A stretch of DNA of 64,000 nt from Parapristionchus giblindavisi. Lineage: Eukaryota; Nematoda; Chromadorea; Rhabditida; Diplogasteridae. A model generated the notes under the pieces. That model searched no databases, was not told the DNA's origin, and was given only the letters and a program-made list of their open reading frames with translations. Positions 21,248 to 34,929 of this stretch are shown piece by piece. A program made the position numbers and the translations under genes. The stretch covers positions 1-64,000 of the forward strand of contig CALSFV010000488.1 in the NCBI GenBank assembly GCA_943737045.1, written 5' to 3'. Position 1 is the first letter of the stretch; each line of letters starts with the position of its first letter.

Positions 21248-21338
21248 GTCCACAACAGGGTTGGCTATTCGGGGGTTGCGGGCCCAATGATTGTAAAATC
21301 CGGGCCCCGAAACCCGAATAGCCAACTCTAGTCCACAA
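21248..21338. mobile_element. 75-bp hAT-like hairpin element with 8-bp target duplication
   Basis: The element 21256-21330 begins CAGGGTTGGCTATTCGGG and ends CCCGAATAGCCAACTCTA. It is flanked by GTCCACAA at 21248-21255 and 21331-21338. The 8-bp duplication and the CAGRGTTGGC-like ends fit hAT elements; there is almost no internal sequence. Confidence 0.85.
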
Positions 21339-21660
21339 TCGCATTTCCTTGTTTTCGCATTGTTCAGAATCATGAGCGCAAACCTCTTAATGATTACATT
21401 AATCATATTATGCATCAAATAATTCAAATTCCTGCAAAAGGAGAAATCATTTTTGGTACCAAAAATTTTGGTGCAATTTGTATTTTTGATTTTAAAAAAT
21501 TTTGTACTGTCTTAATTTCAAACATACTATTTTTTTCCTAGAACTAGTAAATGAAAAGCCTTTTCAAATTCTTGAAATAATACAAAAATTTATGATTTAG
21601 TAACCGTTCAAAACAAACGGTTCAAGTTCAAAATGTTTAGCTCCTTTCTGTGCCGAGATA

Positions 21661-22289
21661 CAGTCCCGCACGATCGCCCTCCCTAAAGGCGGGCCGCCGC
21701 GACATGATTCATGTCGCCTCATGTCGCATCCTTCTAAAAGACTTTTAAAATATTTCATTAGCTGTGATCATTGCATCATCAGATAAGATTAATATCACCG
21801 TTGAAACGAATAAAATTGGTTAACTCTGGACAGAGTTATTGAAGGATCATGGCTGATTTTGCTACCGTAATCCCTGCAAATTTGAATTTCCCGCACTTTT
21901 CATTGACCCTGCGAAATCGATTTTCTCACGAACAAGTTTTTGAACGCTTTCTACGGATATTCATATGTATTTTCTCGTCTATTTTGCGAAATAATTACAA
22001 TACTTTCAAATACAATACTTCCAATACGAGAAAAAAACCGTTCTAAATAAAACACATTTGCTAGAAAATCGTTTTCGCAGGGTCAGCACCCCGTCAGGCA
22101 TGATCCATCAATAACTCTGTCCAGAGTTAACCAATTTTATTCGTTTCAGCTGTGATCTTAATCTTATCTGATGATGCAATGACCACAGCTAATGAAATAT
22201 TTTAAAAGTATTTTAGAAGGATGCGACATGAGGCGACATGAATCATGTCGCGGCGGCCCGCCTTTAGGGAGGGCGATCGTGCGGGACTG
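21661..22289. mobile_element. 629-bp Tc1/mariner-like fold-back element
   Basis: It begins CAGTCCCGCACGATCGCCCT and ends with its reverse complement, flanked by TA on both sides (21659-21660 and 22290-22291). Arms extend about 190 bp (GGTTAACTCTGGACAGAGTT marks the inner end). The middle holds a 65-codon open frame without transposase features. TA target duplication and CAGT-type ends fit Tc1/mariner; it is non-autonomous. Confidence 0.85.
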
Positions 22290-22531
22290 TATAGGCTTTT
22301 GGAATAGGATTCGATCAATTTGCATCTATCAATAGCAATTTATGTTCAATATCAATTTATGCCGAGAGTATTATGTGATCTATTATTTTTTGATTTACAA
22401 ATCTGTATTGTTTCATGCTGAGCATGTCGATAAATATATATCTATCTCTCGATTTATTCTACACTCATGTCGATGTCATGTCTTGCTTTGCATCGCATTG
22501 CACTTTGCATTGCATCATCTACACATTTTAT

Positions 22532-24413
<1,882 letters not shown>

Positions 24414-24417
24414 CTGC

Positions 24418-24575
24418 AAGGTTAAGGTTAAGGTTAAGGTTAAGGTTAAGGTTAAGGTTAAGGTTAAGGTTGACGCTAAGATAACTAGAAAGTTTGAAAA
24501 GTAAGCGAACCTCGTTGTAGGTAGACCGATAACGTAGAAGTGATAGATTAGCCAGTGAATCTGCCTTATAAAGGG
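24418..24575 (-). promoter_or_regulatory. 5' module of the helical protein gene: TATA box, leader exon, TTAACC intron
   Basis: On the minus strand a CTTTATAAG box (24565-24573) precedes a short leader ending CAACGAG at 24511 with a GTTCGC donor. An intron made largely of CTTAAC hexamers (24418-24472) follows, then the acceptor just before the ATG. The same module, in the same order, precedes the genes at 28.1 kb and 37.4 kb. Confidence 0.7.
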
Positions 24576-24930
24576 AGCAGGAATAAAGGACATCGAATGC
24601 AAAGAAAGGAATTAACATGAAAATGCTAAACAACAATGAGATATAATTCGTGAGATAATTTACCTTGCAATTTCATTGCAATGACAACAAATAACTAAGA
24701 AAGGAAAAATATGCGAATGAGGTCAAATTTTCATTATGACTATTGTTTTTTCCATATTATTTTAAGGACAATAACTTTACCACCTACGTTACTTAACAAC
24801 TTTACATCCATGGGTTTTTAACATGTGTTTGTACAGTTTTGTTGTTCTATCTGGATAGATAGATATGCAAAAGATTTGAGAAGATAGGAAGATTCTGAAG
24901 GGAAAAGTTGAAAAATATGAGGGACACATA

Positions 24931-26467
24931 CAGTAGACGACAAAATTATATCATATTTTATTTTTCAAAGAATATTTCCAGCAAGGATCGATGAAACTAG
25001 ATATGGCTCCTACATCATATACATGCACTGTTGTGTAGTACAACCACCTGTAGTAGAAGACAAGTCCTCGAAAAGAAATACAAATATTGCGAAATTTTCG
25101 ATTTTGCCAATATTCGATTTTTCCGTGATATTTTGTTAAAATTTTTATCGTTCTTTGTAAAGCGTATTTCAATTCCATTTATACACATGGTGTATGCAGT
25201 AGATCGAGAGATGATGTAGAACACACTAACTGAGTAGTTAACAGCAGGGGAGAATAACCAAAGCTACAGTAATCAGGACCTACTCAAATGGAACTTTGCC
25301 AGCAAACCATTAATGAACAGAAATCGATCGCTGATTTCTACAAGGGTAGGGATGTGCAGGTATGTTCCATGTGTTACGGCCAGCAAGAAGCAATAGGGTA
25401 GAGTTCATATTAGCTATAGTCTCGAAGATAGAAACATCCTAGATATCTCTATTCTTGGCCTCTACTTCACTTTTCCTTATATTTCTCGTCGAATTTCCTT
25501 TGAAAATCATCCCAATCCATACGTACGTGATCTTCATTCTCACTAAAAGATTTTATGACTACATGAACGAGGATCTATGAAGAAGTCGCAAAGTTACAAG
25601 AAATTAATTAAAGATGGATAGAGTTGGAATAATATGTATCTTAGATATATTGTTAATCATGAACACAATGATTGTTATGAGCGTTTCAAATAAAGGTAGC
25701 GTGTGGTATCGACCAGATTTAATCGAAATATGCTTCAACTAGACCAACGAGAATTAATTATACTTCTCATTCAACGCTAATTTTAGTTTCACATTATTCC
25801 AACTCTACCCATCTTTAATTTTTTTCTTGTAACTTTGCGACTTCTTCATTGATCCTCGTCCATGTAGCCATAAATTCTTTTAGTGAGAATGGACATTACG
25901 TACGTATGGATTGGGATGATTTGCAAAGGAAATTCGACGAGAAATATAAGGAAAAGTGAAGTAGAGGCCAAGTATAGACTATAGCTAATATGAGCTCTAC
26001 CCTATTTATTCTTGATGGCCGTAACACGTGGAACTTCCCTGCATATTACTACGCCTGTAGAAATCAGCGATCGATTTCTGTTCATTAATTATTTGCTGGC
26101 AAAGTTTCATTTGAGTACGTCCTGATTACTGTAGCTTTGGTTATTCTCCCCTGCTGTTAACAACTCAGTTTGCGTGTTCTACATCATCTCTAGATCCACT
26201 GCATACACCATGTGTATAAATGGAATTGAAATACGCTTTACAAAGAACGATAAAAATTTTAACAAAATATCACGGAAAAATCGAATATTGGCAAAATCGA
26301 AAATTTCGCAATATTTGTATTTCTTTTCGAGGACTTGTCTTCTACTACAGGTGGTTGTACTACACAACAGTGCATGTATATTATGTAGGAGCCATATCAA
26401 GTTTCATTGATCCTTGCTGGAAATATTCTTTGAAAAATAAAATATGATATAATTTTGTCGTCTACTG
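24931..26467. mobile_element. 1.5-kb Tc1/mariner-like fold-back element
   Basis: It begins CAGTAGACGACAAAATTATA and ends with the reverse complement (TATAATTTTGTCGTCTACTG), flanked by TA at 24929-24930 and 26468-26469. Arms of about 700 bp (24931-25641 and 25793-26467) are nearly perfect inverted repeats around a short loop. The mirrored open frames of 60-78 codons on both strands are arm symmetry, not genes. No transposase is seen. Confidence 0.88.
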
Positions 26468-26956
26468 TACATGCAGACGCGTGAAAAGTAATTCATTTTT
26501 TTGCACACAGTCTTGTATTCCCTTAAACTTGAAAAATTTCCAGTCAAACCTCAAATCTGCAAAAAATGGCCATGCACATAGCCTTACCTTACATTTCCCC
26601 GGTTTGACTTTCCCCCAGCTATCCAAAAAAAAATACGATTTACATATTAACCGTTCAAGACAATCGGCTCAAGTTCAATATTTCTAGCTCCATTAAAAAA
26701 ATAAAGTGTTTAAATTTCTAGCTTAAAAAAATAAAGTGTTTAAATGTAAAAATATGCCGAGATACAGGTTTTTGCAATAGAATTCGACCAATTTGCATCT
26801 ATCTATCTATTCATTCATACACTTTTAATGTCTTGCTTTGCATCTCCGACATATCATGTAATTTGCTTGTTACACAACAATACTAGAGTACATTTGTATG
26901 CTCTTTATACGATACTTCAATATCATTTACATATTTTTTACGTAATAAATTTGGGA

Positions 26957-28175
26957 TTATCCAAAATAATAGTGTCCATGGCGAGCAGTTCCCTTTATCT
27001 CGATCGATTCCGGTGGTCCCAAGCTACGAGTCGCTCTAGCCTTTGAGGCATCGAATTTGGCCTGAAAAAATTGTATGATATTAAAGAAGGGGTCCCTCGA
27101 ATTTTTTCGTGACTAACCTGGCCAGGCAGAACTGTAGATCACATGATCAAAGATCAGACACGCCCTCTTTTAGCCCTCCCAATCCCTAGATTAGGTTGCC
27201 CTAGTTTCCTGGGCATTCTAATTAACTAAATCTATTCAACGTCTGCAAGCAAAATCTGGGCTTCTGGAGTAGTGCCAAGCAAATGGCACCTTGATCTTAG
27301 TTACGAGATGATCGAGCTTGCCGATGAAAGCTCCGAGATTGTCGTAAGAGTGCTCTGATTCCTTTGTGTACCCTGGATGCGCTATTCTCAACTGCAAATA
27401 TTAATTACAACATTTATTATTATATATTATTCATCGGTATCATTCAACCTATTGCCCTTTAAAGGGTGAGTGACCTCACTCAATGGTCTCTTCGACGCGC
27501 AATGCTCCCTCGCAGTTAGAGAACAGAGAAATAGTGTGCGCAATGAAGAGACCATTGAGTGAGGCAACGCTCCCTTTAAAAATTCCTTTCGTCATCTTGC
27601 TCGACTCATGGATGTTATCGGCGAGCTTATTGACCTGATTCTCCTGACGGGAATGATCACGAAGATTTTGTTGAATTATTTAGTTAGACTCTTTTTTTAT
27701 CGTTCACCACAAGGGTATTTCATCAAGTACAAAGTGTTCGAGGGCAAGAAAATTTATGAAATGTCAAAATTATTATGAGGGAGATGGGGATGGCGGACGG
27801 TGAGAGATCAATCGATCTCTCTGCTACACTTATTATTAGGAAAAATATTACTGAAGAGCTCACATCTTTAAGTTTTTCGGCAAGCCCATGGTTGAACTTT
27901 TCCCTGAACCTCACTAGTTTATACTTATCATCGGGGGATAATGTCTTCGCATGAAGCACTGCTACGGATACCAAAAGGATGATGAGATACTTCATCTGTA
28001 AGGTTAAGGCCAACGTTAAGGTTAAGGTTAAGGTTAAGATTGGAGCTAAGACAACAAGAACGTTTGGAAAGTATAAGCGAACCTCGTTGTAAGTAGACCG
28101 ATAACGTCGATGTGATAGATACAAAGGGAAGAGATATAGAATGCAAAGAAAGGAATTAATATGAAAATGGTTCAT
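26957..28175 (-). pseudogene. Decayed paralog of the helical secreted protein
   Basis: Recognisable parts on the minus strand: exon 1 (27864-27995, signal peptide MKYLIILLVSVAVLHAK, then LSPDDKYKLVRFREKF), an exon 2 remnant (about 27593-27670), exon 4 (27290-27391, same 102-nt length as the intact gene) and exon 5 (26957-27061, ending GHYYFG and stop). Exon 3 is missing; its place is taken by a family D element (27463-27582). The exon 2 acceptor has changed from CAG to CAA and its donor from GTGAGC to ATGACG. The promoter lacks the TATA box because of a short deletion (TTTGTATC where the intact gene has TTTATAAG plus about 20 more bases). Exons 1, 4 and 5 remain open, so decay is recent or a shorter product is still made. 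Confidence 0.8.
27463..27582. repeat. Family D palindromic element
   Basis: CACTCAATGGTCTCTTCGAC pairs with GAAGAGACCATTGAGTG; it occupies the position where exon 3 should be in the decayed paralog. Confidence 0.88.
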
Positions 28176-28199
28176 AACAATAATATTAACATATAATTA

Positions 28200-29330
28200 G
28201 TGAGATGATTTACCTTCTAATTTCATTGCACTTACAACTTAAACAAGAGGTGTAAGAGGTGCAGAATATGCGAATGAGGTCAATTTTTTTAAAATTTAAA
28301 TTTTCATAATTATTTCAAATTGACCATTAACTGTTTCCATATGATTTTAAGGTCGATACTTTTACCATTTATTCATGGGTTTTTAAATCATGTTTTGCAC
28401 AGGTTTGTTGTTCTATCTGGGTTTTACCATTTTGGCTAAATAATTTTTAAAATTTTTCCTTTTGCGATATATCACCAAGTTTCAAAGAACCTGGTTGGAT
28501 TATCAGCTGTAAAAATGGGAAACGTTTGACCACTTTTAGACATTTTATGACGAAAAAACTGAACTATGATATAATTTTGTCGTCTAATGTATGCAAAAGA
28601 TTTGATAAGATTGGAAGATTCTGAAGTGTTTTATAGGGAAAAGTGTGCCGGACACACACAGACACACAAACAGACAGACAGACAGACGTGCCTTATCATT
28701 TTATTGAATAAAGTTATCATTTTTCCAAACTTTTTTTAGTAATTTTATCATGGTTTTTTTGTCAGTGCTGTTTTTACCACTTATAGACCCAGGAAATCTC
28801 TAACTCATTCTTGAACACATTAAATTGCATTTTTACACTAAATAGTGCTGATTGTTCTCTGCGTTCAGAAAACATCTCAAAAATCCCGATCGGCTCATAT
28901 TTCATCTTTTTTGGTCAACAAATGTGAAAAATAAGTGGACATCGAAATTGGCTCTTGTGGTTTCTTTTCCTTTTTTCTTTTTATTTCTATATTCGAATAT
29001 CCACGACGATTTGCCTAAATAACGTTGGTAAGTCTGTGTCCTTATTCATGAACGCTGGCAAACGGTTTTACGATAAAAGATGGCGTCACAAACGTAGGCA
29101 GAGGCCGTATGCAAAAAATTCTCCCGACTACGCTAATTACTTCACGTTTTCGACAAACGGATTGGCACCTTGCATGCATCGTTACATTTGCTTTACGCCG
29201 CCGTAACCTCCGCGGTAACGACGGAGACGCGGCAGAAGGGGATTACGGCGTAGGCACGTAAGGCAAATGTAACGATACATCATGAATGCGTCCTCTGGTT
29301 TCAACGTTTACTGGAAACTGTTCCATGTAT
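28200..29330. other. Upstream region of the decayed paralog plus relics
   Basis: 28230-28680 matches the upstream flank of the intact helical gene (24690-24930; for example GCAAAAGATTTGA, GGAAGATTCTGAAG), with an isolated TIR relic TGATATAATTTTGTCGTCTA at 28568. At 29160-29280 CATCGTTACATTTGC pairs with GCAAATGTAACGATACAT around a GC-rich centre, another palindrome. No gene is seen. Confidence 0.65.
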
Positions 29331-29344
29331 CGCATTCAATTATA

Positions 29345-30765
29345 TTCTGCAGTAGTGTTGTTTAGTCGAATGTATTCTGCGAATATTTTCGTTCGAATAA
29401 AATTTAGCCTTTTAGTCGAACGGTCGTTTTAGTCTGGACTAAAAATGACATTTTATTCGAGACTAAAATTTAGTCGAGACTAAATTTGCATTTAGTCGAG
29501 AATAAAAGTGTTCAACATGCGATAAAATTAAAAATTAGGGTAATAATTAGATAATTAGGGAAAACCCTTCCATTACACAGAAGAGAAGAAGCGGACCAGT
29601 CAGCACCAAAAAAACTAATGGAAAATGAATGTCTATTCTCGAATATATTCGAAAATATTATTTACATACTTACTTACACAGATAAGCATTTTGCTTTACT
29701 GGGCACTTAGGATCCTCATTTTTTGATAACTTGTGCGCGACTGTGATACAAGACGATTACGCAACTAAAAAACCGGGGTCATTTATCAAAATTCTGAGAA
29801 AATCACCCGTTTATATGTTGGTGTGTACACCTTATCGTGAACTGACTTTATTTTTCAAACTTTCAATAAAAAATCCTTGCTTGGTACTAACTTAAGTAAC
29901 TAGACAAGACAAATTTTTCTAGACCATTTTTAGCTACCGTAACCCACCTACCGTAGTACTACGTTAACGCAAACTGACTTTATTTTTCAAACTTGCTATA
30001 AAAAATCCGTGCTGGGTCAATCCTTGTGTAACTCGACGAGACAAAGTTTTCTAAACCATTTTCAGCTACCGTAACCCACCTACCGTACCCCTACAGTACC
30101 AAATTTGCACTTTTTTTGAAACTTACGACTAAAATTCCGTGTTTGATCCCTCCTTGGGTAACTCGACAAGATAAATTTTTCTACACCATTTTCAGCTACC
30201 GTAACCCATCTACTACGTTAACGCAAACTGACTTTATTTTTAAAAATTACGATAAACATTCTGTGCTCGGCCCCTCCTTAGGTAACTCGACAAGACAATT
30301 TTTTCTAGAATATTTTCAGCTACCGTAACCCACCTATCGTACCACTACCGTAAAAATGTGCATTTTTTTGAAACTTACGACTAAAATGCCGTGCTTAGTC
30401 CATCCTTGTGTAACTCGACGAGACAAAATTTTCTCGAATATTTTCAACTACCGTAACCCACCTACCGCACCCCTACCGTATCAAATTCGATTAAAACGGC
30501 CAAGAAGCATTTTTCTAACGTAGTTGAGATGGAACGGAGCTCCATCCCAACGATTAAGATAAAATGCGCAAAACTCTCTGAGGCGCGAACGTAGTTCGCG
30601 CTAGTTCGAGACTAAATGTAAGTTTAGTCGCGAATATTAGTCTATTTGCCCATTTAGTCGAGACTAAAATGAAAAAAAATATTTTCGAATGATTTTTAGT
30701 CTGGACTAAAAATGCAAATTTAGTCGAGACTAAATTTTATTCCATCTAACAACACTATTCTGCAG
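29345..30765. mobile_element. 1.4-kb hAT-like non-autonomous transposon
   Basis: The element 29353-30757 has ends TAGTGTTGTT and AACAACACTA. It is flanked by an 8-bp duplication TTCTGCAG (29345-29352 and 30758-30765), which fits the nTnnnnAn preference of hAT elements. Sub-terminal TAGTCGAGACTAAA motifs are repeated in both orientations. The interior (about 29820-30480) is a tandem array of roughly 120-bp units containing CTACCGTAACCCACCTACCG and AACTCGACAAGAC. No transposase frame is seen. It landed at the very end of a family C copy (remainder 30758-30869). Confidence 0.87.
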
Positions 30766-31014
30766 TGTAAGCCATTTTCTTTGAAAGTCGGACAAACGAC
30801 AGAGCATTAATTTTGAGAGTTTCCCTGCTGAGCAGTCGTTCTGGCACTCAAAATGACGTGATGACTGTGCATGACTATGATATGCAAGAAAAAAACATTT
30901 ATTCAAGAGAACAGGCACAGAAAAAGTTGATCCTGATCCTTTAAAAGCATTACGAGTTTACACGAACAGTGTGACTGGTGAATTTACAGCGAATGCCGAA
31001 CTATTATTGATTAT

Positions 31015-32079
31015 TTACATCTTCTTCTTCTTGTTGAGAAGGTACTCTGCGTCCATTACCGCCTGTAAGTGATTAGAAATTAGCTAAAGTAGCTAAGACG
31101 ACTAGCTCACTTAAGTCTTTAAGCGACACCCCAGGCTAATTTTTAAACTCTCCGCTCTGGCCACGCTCTCTCGTTTCATTGTCTACGCGTGAGATTATTG
31201 CCAATGCGGAGAGTGAAATTAGCTTGGGGTGCGTTTTTAAGTCAAACTAGGTTACACGATACTCACGGGAGCAGCAACAGCTACAGCTGGGCGTCTGTAG
31301 TAGATCGGAGCAGGAGCAGCTACAACGCTAGGGACGACCTAGAAGGGATTTCGATTAGGGTCATCGGGGTTTCTCTCCGGTCCTACCGTTCTGTAGACTG
31401 GACGGTACTGGAGTGTGCGCACTACCGGGCGGTAGTACTGAGGCACGTAGGTGGGACTGAAATGTCTTTTGCCATGAGGTCATGAGGAATAAGCGATACG
31501 ATGTTTAAAGGCACATCCGAGCAAATTTGAAACTCCCCGCTCTGGCCACACTCTCTCTCGCTTTCTTTGTCTGCGAGAGGGTATTGCCAAAGCGGAAGGT
31601 AAAATTAGCATTAGCTAATTTTAATCTCAGAATTGACAGTACTCTCTCGCAGACAAAAGAAAGCGAGAGAGTCTGTTCAGAGCGACACCGCAAGCTAGTT
31701 TGAAACTCTATGATCTGGCCATACTCTCTCGCTTTCTTTGTCTAAGAGAGAGTATTGCCAATGCGCAGAGTAAAATTAGTTTGGGTGTGACTGTAAGTAC
31801 TATGGAGCCACATCGAGGTAGCTCCAGAAATCCTCACCGTTGCACCACTACGGTAGGTCTTCTGTAGACGAGTCTCTGATACAGGGGATCATAAGCCCCG
31901 GCGTCCACCACCGACGAAGCTCCGGCGTCAATGTACATCTGACGCTTGTCACGATTCAGCTCGGGTCTGCAAGCATGCCGCTGGTATGCTACCGCTGGTA
32001 TGCTAAGTATGGGAGTGACTTACGCTGCAGAGCACAGGGCAACGATCGCGGCTAGGGCAGAGATCTTCAGAGCAGACAT
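31015..32079 (-). CDS. Secreted RDKRQ-family protein, member 2 (divergent)
   Basis: Five minus-strand exons (32024-32079, 31838-31966, 31387-31456, 31267-31338, 31015-31062) encode 124 residues. Signal peptide MSALKISALAAIVALCSA; PELNRDKRQ with the family's RDKR site; then LVYRRPTVVVQR, YVPQYYRPVVRTLQYRPVYR, a VVPSVVAAPAPIYYRRPAVA stretch and a KKKKM end. Intron positions and phases match the other members, but the sequence is the most diverged. Three family A remnants fill intron 2 (31507-31793) and one fills intron 4. A TATATA-like box lies near 32128 on the minus strand. The acceptor of exon 4 is CTAG. Confidence 0.83.
31121..31225. repeat. Family A element in intron 4
   Basis: GCGACACCCCAGGCTAATTT and AAATTAGCTTGGGGTGCGT ends; arms CTCCGCTCTGGCCACGC and GCCAATGCGGAGAG. 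Confidence 0.88.
31507..31793. repeat. Three abutting family A copies in intron 2
   Basis: 31507-31612 and 31683-31793 are near-complete (each with CTCTCTCGCTTTCTTTGTCT centres). The middle piece 31612-31690 is a partial copy joined to both neighbours, so they look like successive insertions into or beside one another. Confidence 0.82.
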
Positions 32080-32387
32080 GGTGTTGAGCAGAACAAAATG
32101 GGGGTACTTAACACCTCGATTTTGCTGTTTATATACTAGCAACACTTACTCGAATACCCACATAACTCATGTAACGTGCCACCCCTTTTTTCCTCTTATG
32201 TTCAAGACCATTCTCTAGGTGCTTAGTATGGCCACTGTTTTCTCTCTGCAAATCATACTTTCTCTCCCTCGGCCTCTGCCTCTCTCTCTCCCTCTGCCTC
32301 TCATTCATCTTTCTGTATGCGTCCTTCATGAGTTCTTTCTTCATATGCCTTGTATGCCACTTATCGCTGCATAGCCTAGCGTTGTCC

Positions 32388-32442
<55 letters not shown>

Positions 32443-32667
32443 CATGTTGTTACTTTTTCACAAACAAAGCACTCTCGTTCTCGAGAAAAGTGGCCATTAT
32501 TAGAAGGCGGGTTAAAGGCGGCAAAACCAACAGTTTCTTCTCTGCACTGTGCTCTCTCGCGGGGGTTACCCTACCTTTAAAGCTACCTGATGTTCAGCAT
32601 TTCGAAGCAAAAAATTTCGAAGCTTTCGGAATTTTTCTTAAATTTGAAAGTACTCTGACCAGGCATT

Positions 32668-32790
32668 GTAATTAAGGAAAAAACCGAGCTCATTTGCAAA
32701 TCTCTGCTCAGGCAATTCACTCTCACTGTCTTGGTTTACGGGAGACCATTGCCAGTGCGGAGAGTAAAATCAGCCAGTTGGACATTTAAA
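32668..32790. repeat. Family A element, diverged
   Basis: Arms CTCTGCTCAGGCAATTC and CCAGTGCGGAGAGTAAAAT remain; the ends are degraded. Confidence 0.75.
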
Positions 32791-32829
32791 AAATCATCCT
32801 TATGCACAAATGGTTGACAAACATTTCCT

Positions 32830-32945
32830 TAAAAGGAGCGTTACCTCACTCAATGGTCTCCTCATTGCGCACACTATTTCTCTGTTCTCTAACAACGAGA
32901 GAGCATTGCGCGTCGAAGAGACCATTGAGAGAGGTTACGCTCCCA
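32830..32945. repeat. Family D palindromic element
   Basis: GGAGCGTTACCTCACTCAAT pairs with ATTGAGAGAGGTTACGCTCC. Confidence 0.9.
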
Positions 32946-32999
32946 CTGATGTGATATCATAATTATGATGAAAAAAATATCTAAATATGAGAGGCGGAG

Positions 33000-33353
33000 T
33001 GGTATTTTTTTATTATCTCCTCTCTCGCCACATTCTCTCGCTCTCTTTTCTACGAGGGAGCGTTTGAAAGTTCATTGTAAACTGAAAAATCATCATAAAT
33101 TATGACAGGAGAGCAGTGGGACTTGAGATATGTTTCAGAAACGGAACATATAATGCAGGGTGGGTAAACAACTCGATCCTCGTGTATTTCCCTGATGCTT
33201 TAGCAATTAATATTATTAATAGATGTACAAGTATAAGTATGCATGCACTTAAAATATAATTTTCTTGATAAAATAAGTTAACTAGCAATGCGCCCTATGA
33301 TGTTTCGGAAAAGAAAGCGGAGAGTAAAATTAGTCAGGGGTGTGCCTCTAACG
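33000..33353. repeat. Family A copy split by about 240 bp
   Basis: Left part CTCCTCTCTCGCCACATTCT...TACGAGGGAGCG, right part AAAGCGGAGAGTAAAATTAG...GGGTGTGCCTCTAA (33307-33353). The insert includes a segment also found near 18.5 kb. Confidence 0.65.
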
Positions 33354-34734
33354 GCAGCGATCATCTGAAAATTTCGATTCGAATTTGCGAAAACATTTGA
33401 TGTCAGGTTGATAAGCTCGAAAAAAAAAACTGATCAGGGGTGGTATTCTTTCGTCAATTTCGGCAATGCCGAAATTTTCGGCGTGCCGAAATATTTCGCG
33501 GCTATAGCTGAAAGTGATCACCCGAATCTCGCAAAAGAAACAACTTTGAGATGAATTAACCACTAGACTATGTTGCTTCATTTCATTCTCTATCATTTCT
33601 CTTCCTAGTACCTAGTAATTTTCTTTCTCATTCTTTTTGATTCCTCTCTCATTCATCATTTCCCCCGTTCCTCCCTTCGCCGGTCGGTTGGTCGTTATGC
33701 TCAGACGCCGCCCAAGGAAAGAACAAATTGCAAAAATGAAAACAATGTCTTGCCGAAATCCCTTTGTTCACCCCTCAAATATTTAGGCTTTCGAAAAAGT
33801 GCGCCGAATTTTTCTCTTACGATGTCTGAATCATTTTGCCGAATATTTCGGAATTCGGAACGCCTCTCTCATTTTCGGCAGACCGCTATCTCTCAACGTG
33901 TGCCCGAAATATATTTCGGAATGCCGAATGTAATGGAAATGGAATGCCGAATGCCTTTGAATGTGAAAAAAAATGTAAACTGTAAATAATTCGCAAGGAG
34001 TTGCAATATCAATCCTCGGGTATTGACCGTATAAAATACACTTCTTTATTTGGTACGAGAGTAGCCAGCCACAAGTGAGATAGTACGTAGATCTGAGAGA
34101 GCGAGGAAGGAAGGGAGGAAAGACTGGGCAGTTGATCGATAGTTATTTCTCTGTTTAGCAGCCAGTAGAAGGAATTACAATTACTTTTTATACGGATAAT
34201 ATTGCTCTTCCTCTCCCCTTCCACTCGGGTACAATTCATCTCCGTGCGCTCATCTATATAGGGTTTATCTAAAAAATCGATAATCTGCGATTTTGGCTCA
34301 ATCAAGTAGCTAGGCCTTCTCATGACCCAAAACCACATCTATCAAAGAACTTTCATCGAAATCGGAGACAAAAATTTTTCATAGTGGCAGGCGTTGCTAC
34401 ATTTTTACAGGAGACCTGTGATATAGTTAATGAGCAAAGACAAATTCAACTCTTGGAATACATCTAACTAAGGCTTGTTAAGAACTTTTAGTTTCTGAAG
34501 TATGCATGAAGAGGAATCGTACGACCGAAAAATTATGAGAAATGAATGGGCCTTGCGAAGAAAAGTTCAACTTCGTGAACTAGCATGAAAGTGTCCAAAA
34601 TATCAAAGAATATTGGCCAGCACTGTACTGAAAGAGCAAATAGTATATTTTACGAATCGAAACAAAAATACTCAATGTCAATTCTCTTTCTGTATGCTCA
34701 TGAGCTGATCACGAGTGCTAGTTATTTCAGAAAT

Positions 34735-34929
34735 GTACGCAATATCCTCCAATCCCTCCTTTGGAATGCCTGGAGGTGTACTTCCAACAGTCAAGCAGGC
34801 CTAATAGACGATAGCGGAATGTCTTCGTGTGGTTTCTACTTCAATCAACATGTTTCACTTCGACTTGCTCTTCTGAACTTACTTTAGTGCTGATAAGATA
34901 AATGTATTGTATTGTATTGTACGCAATAT
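34735..34929 (+). mobile_element. Short retroposon with 11-bp target-site duplication and TATTG tail
   Basis: GTACGCAATAT occurs at 34735-34745 and again at 34919-34929. The 173 bp between them ends in GATAAATGTATTGTATTGTA, a TATTG-repeat tail. Direct repeats of this length plus a 3' simple-sequence tail indicate target-primed reverse transcription: either a SINE or a strongly 5'-truncated LINE end. No pol III boxes are evident. Confidence 0.82.

Larger units (their letters stand above)
20770..22531. other. Intergenic region with two inverted-repeat transposons
   Basis: Apart from the elements at 21256-21330 and 21661-22289 it is AT-rich sequence in which I see no gene. Confidence 0.65.

Noticed and set aside
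24418..24472. TTAACC/GGTTAA arrays as interstitial telomere repeats (also 37492-37617)
   Set aside because: The nematode telomere repeat is TTAGGC; these arrays occupy the same intron in three paralogs, so they are family intron sequence.
24951..26447. Mirrored 60-78-codon frames on both strands
   Set aside because: They are the two arms of one fold-back transposon; no conserved domain and no transposase motif.
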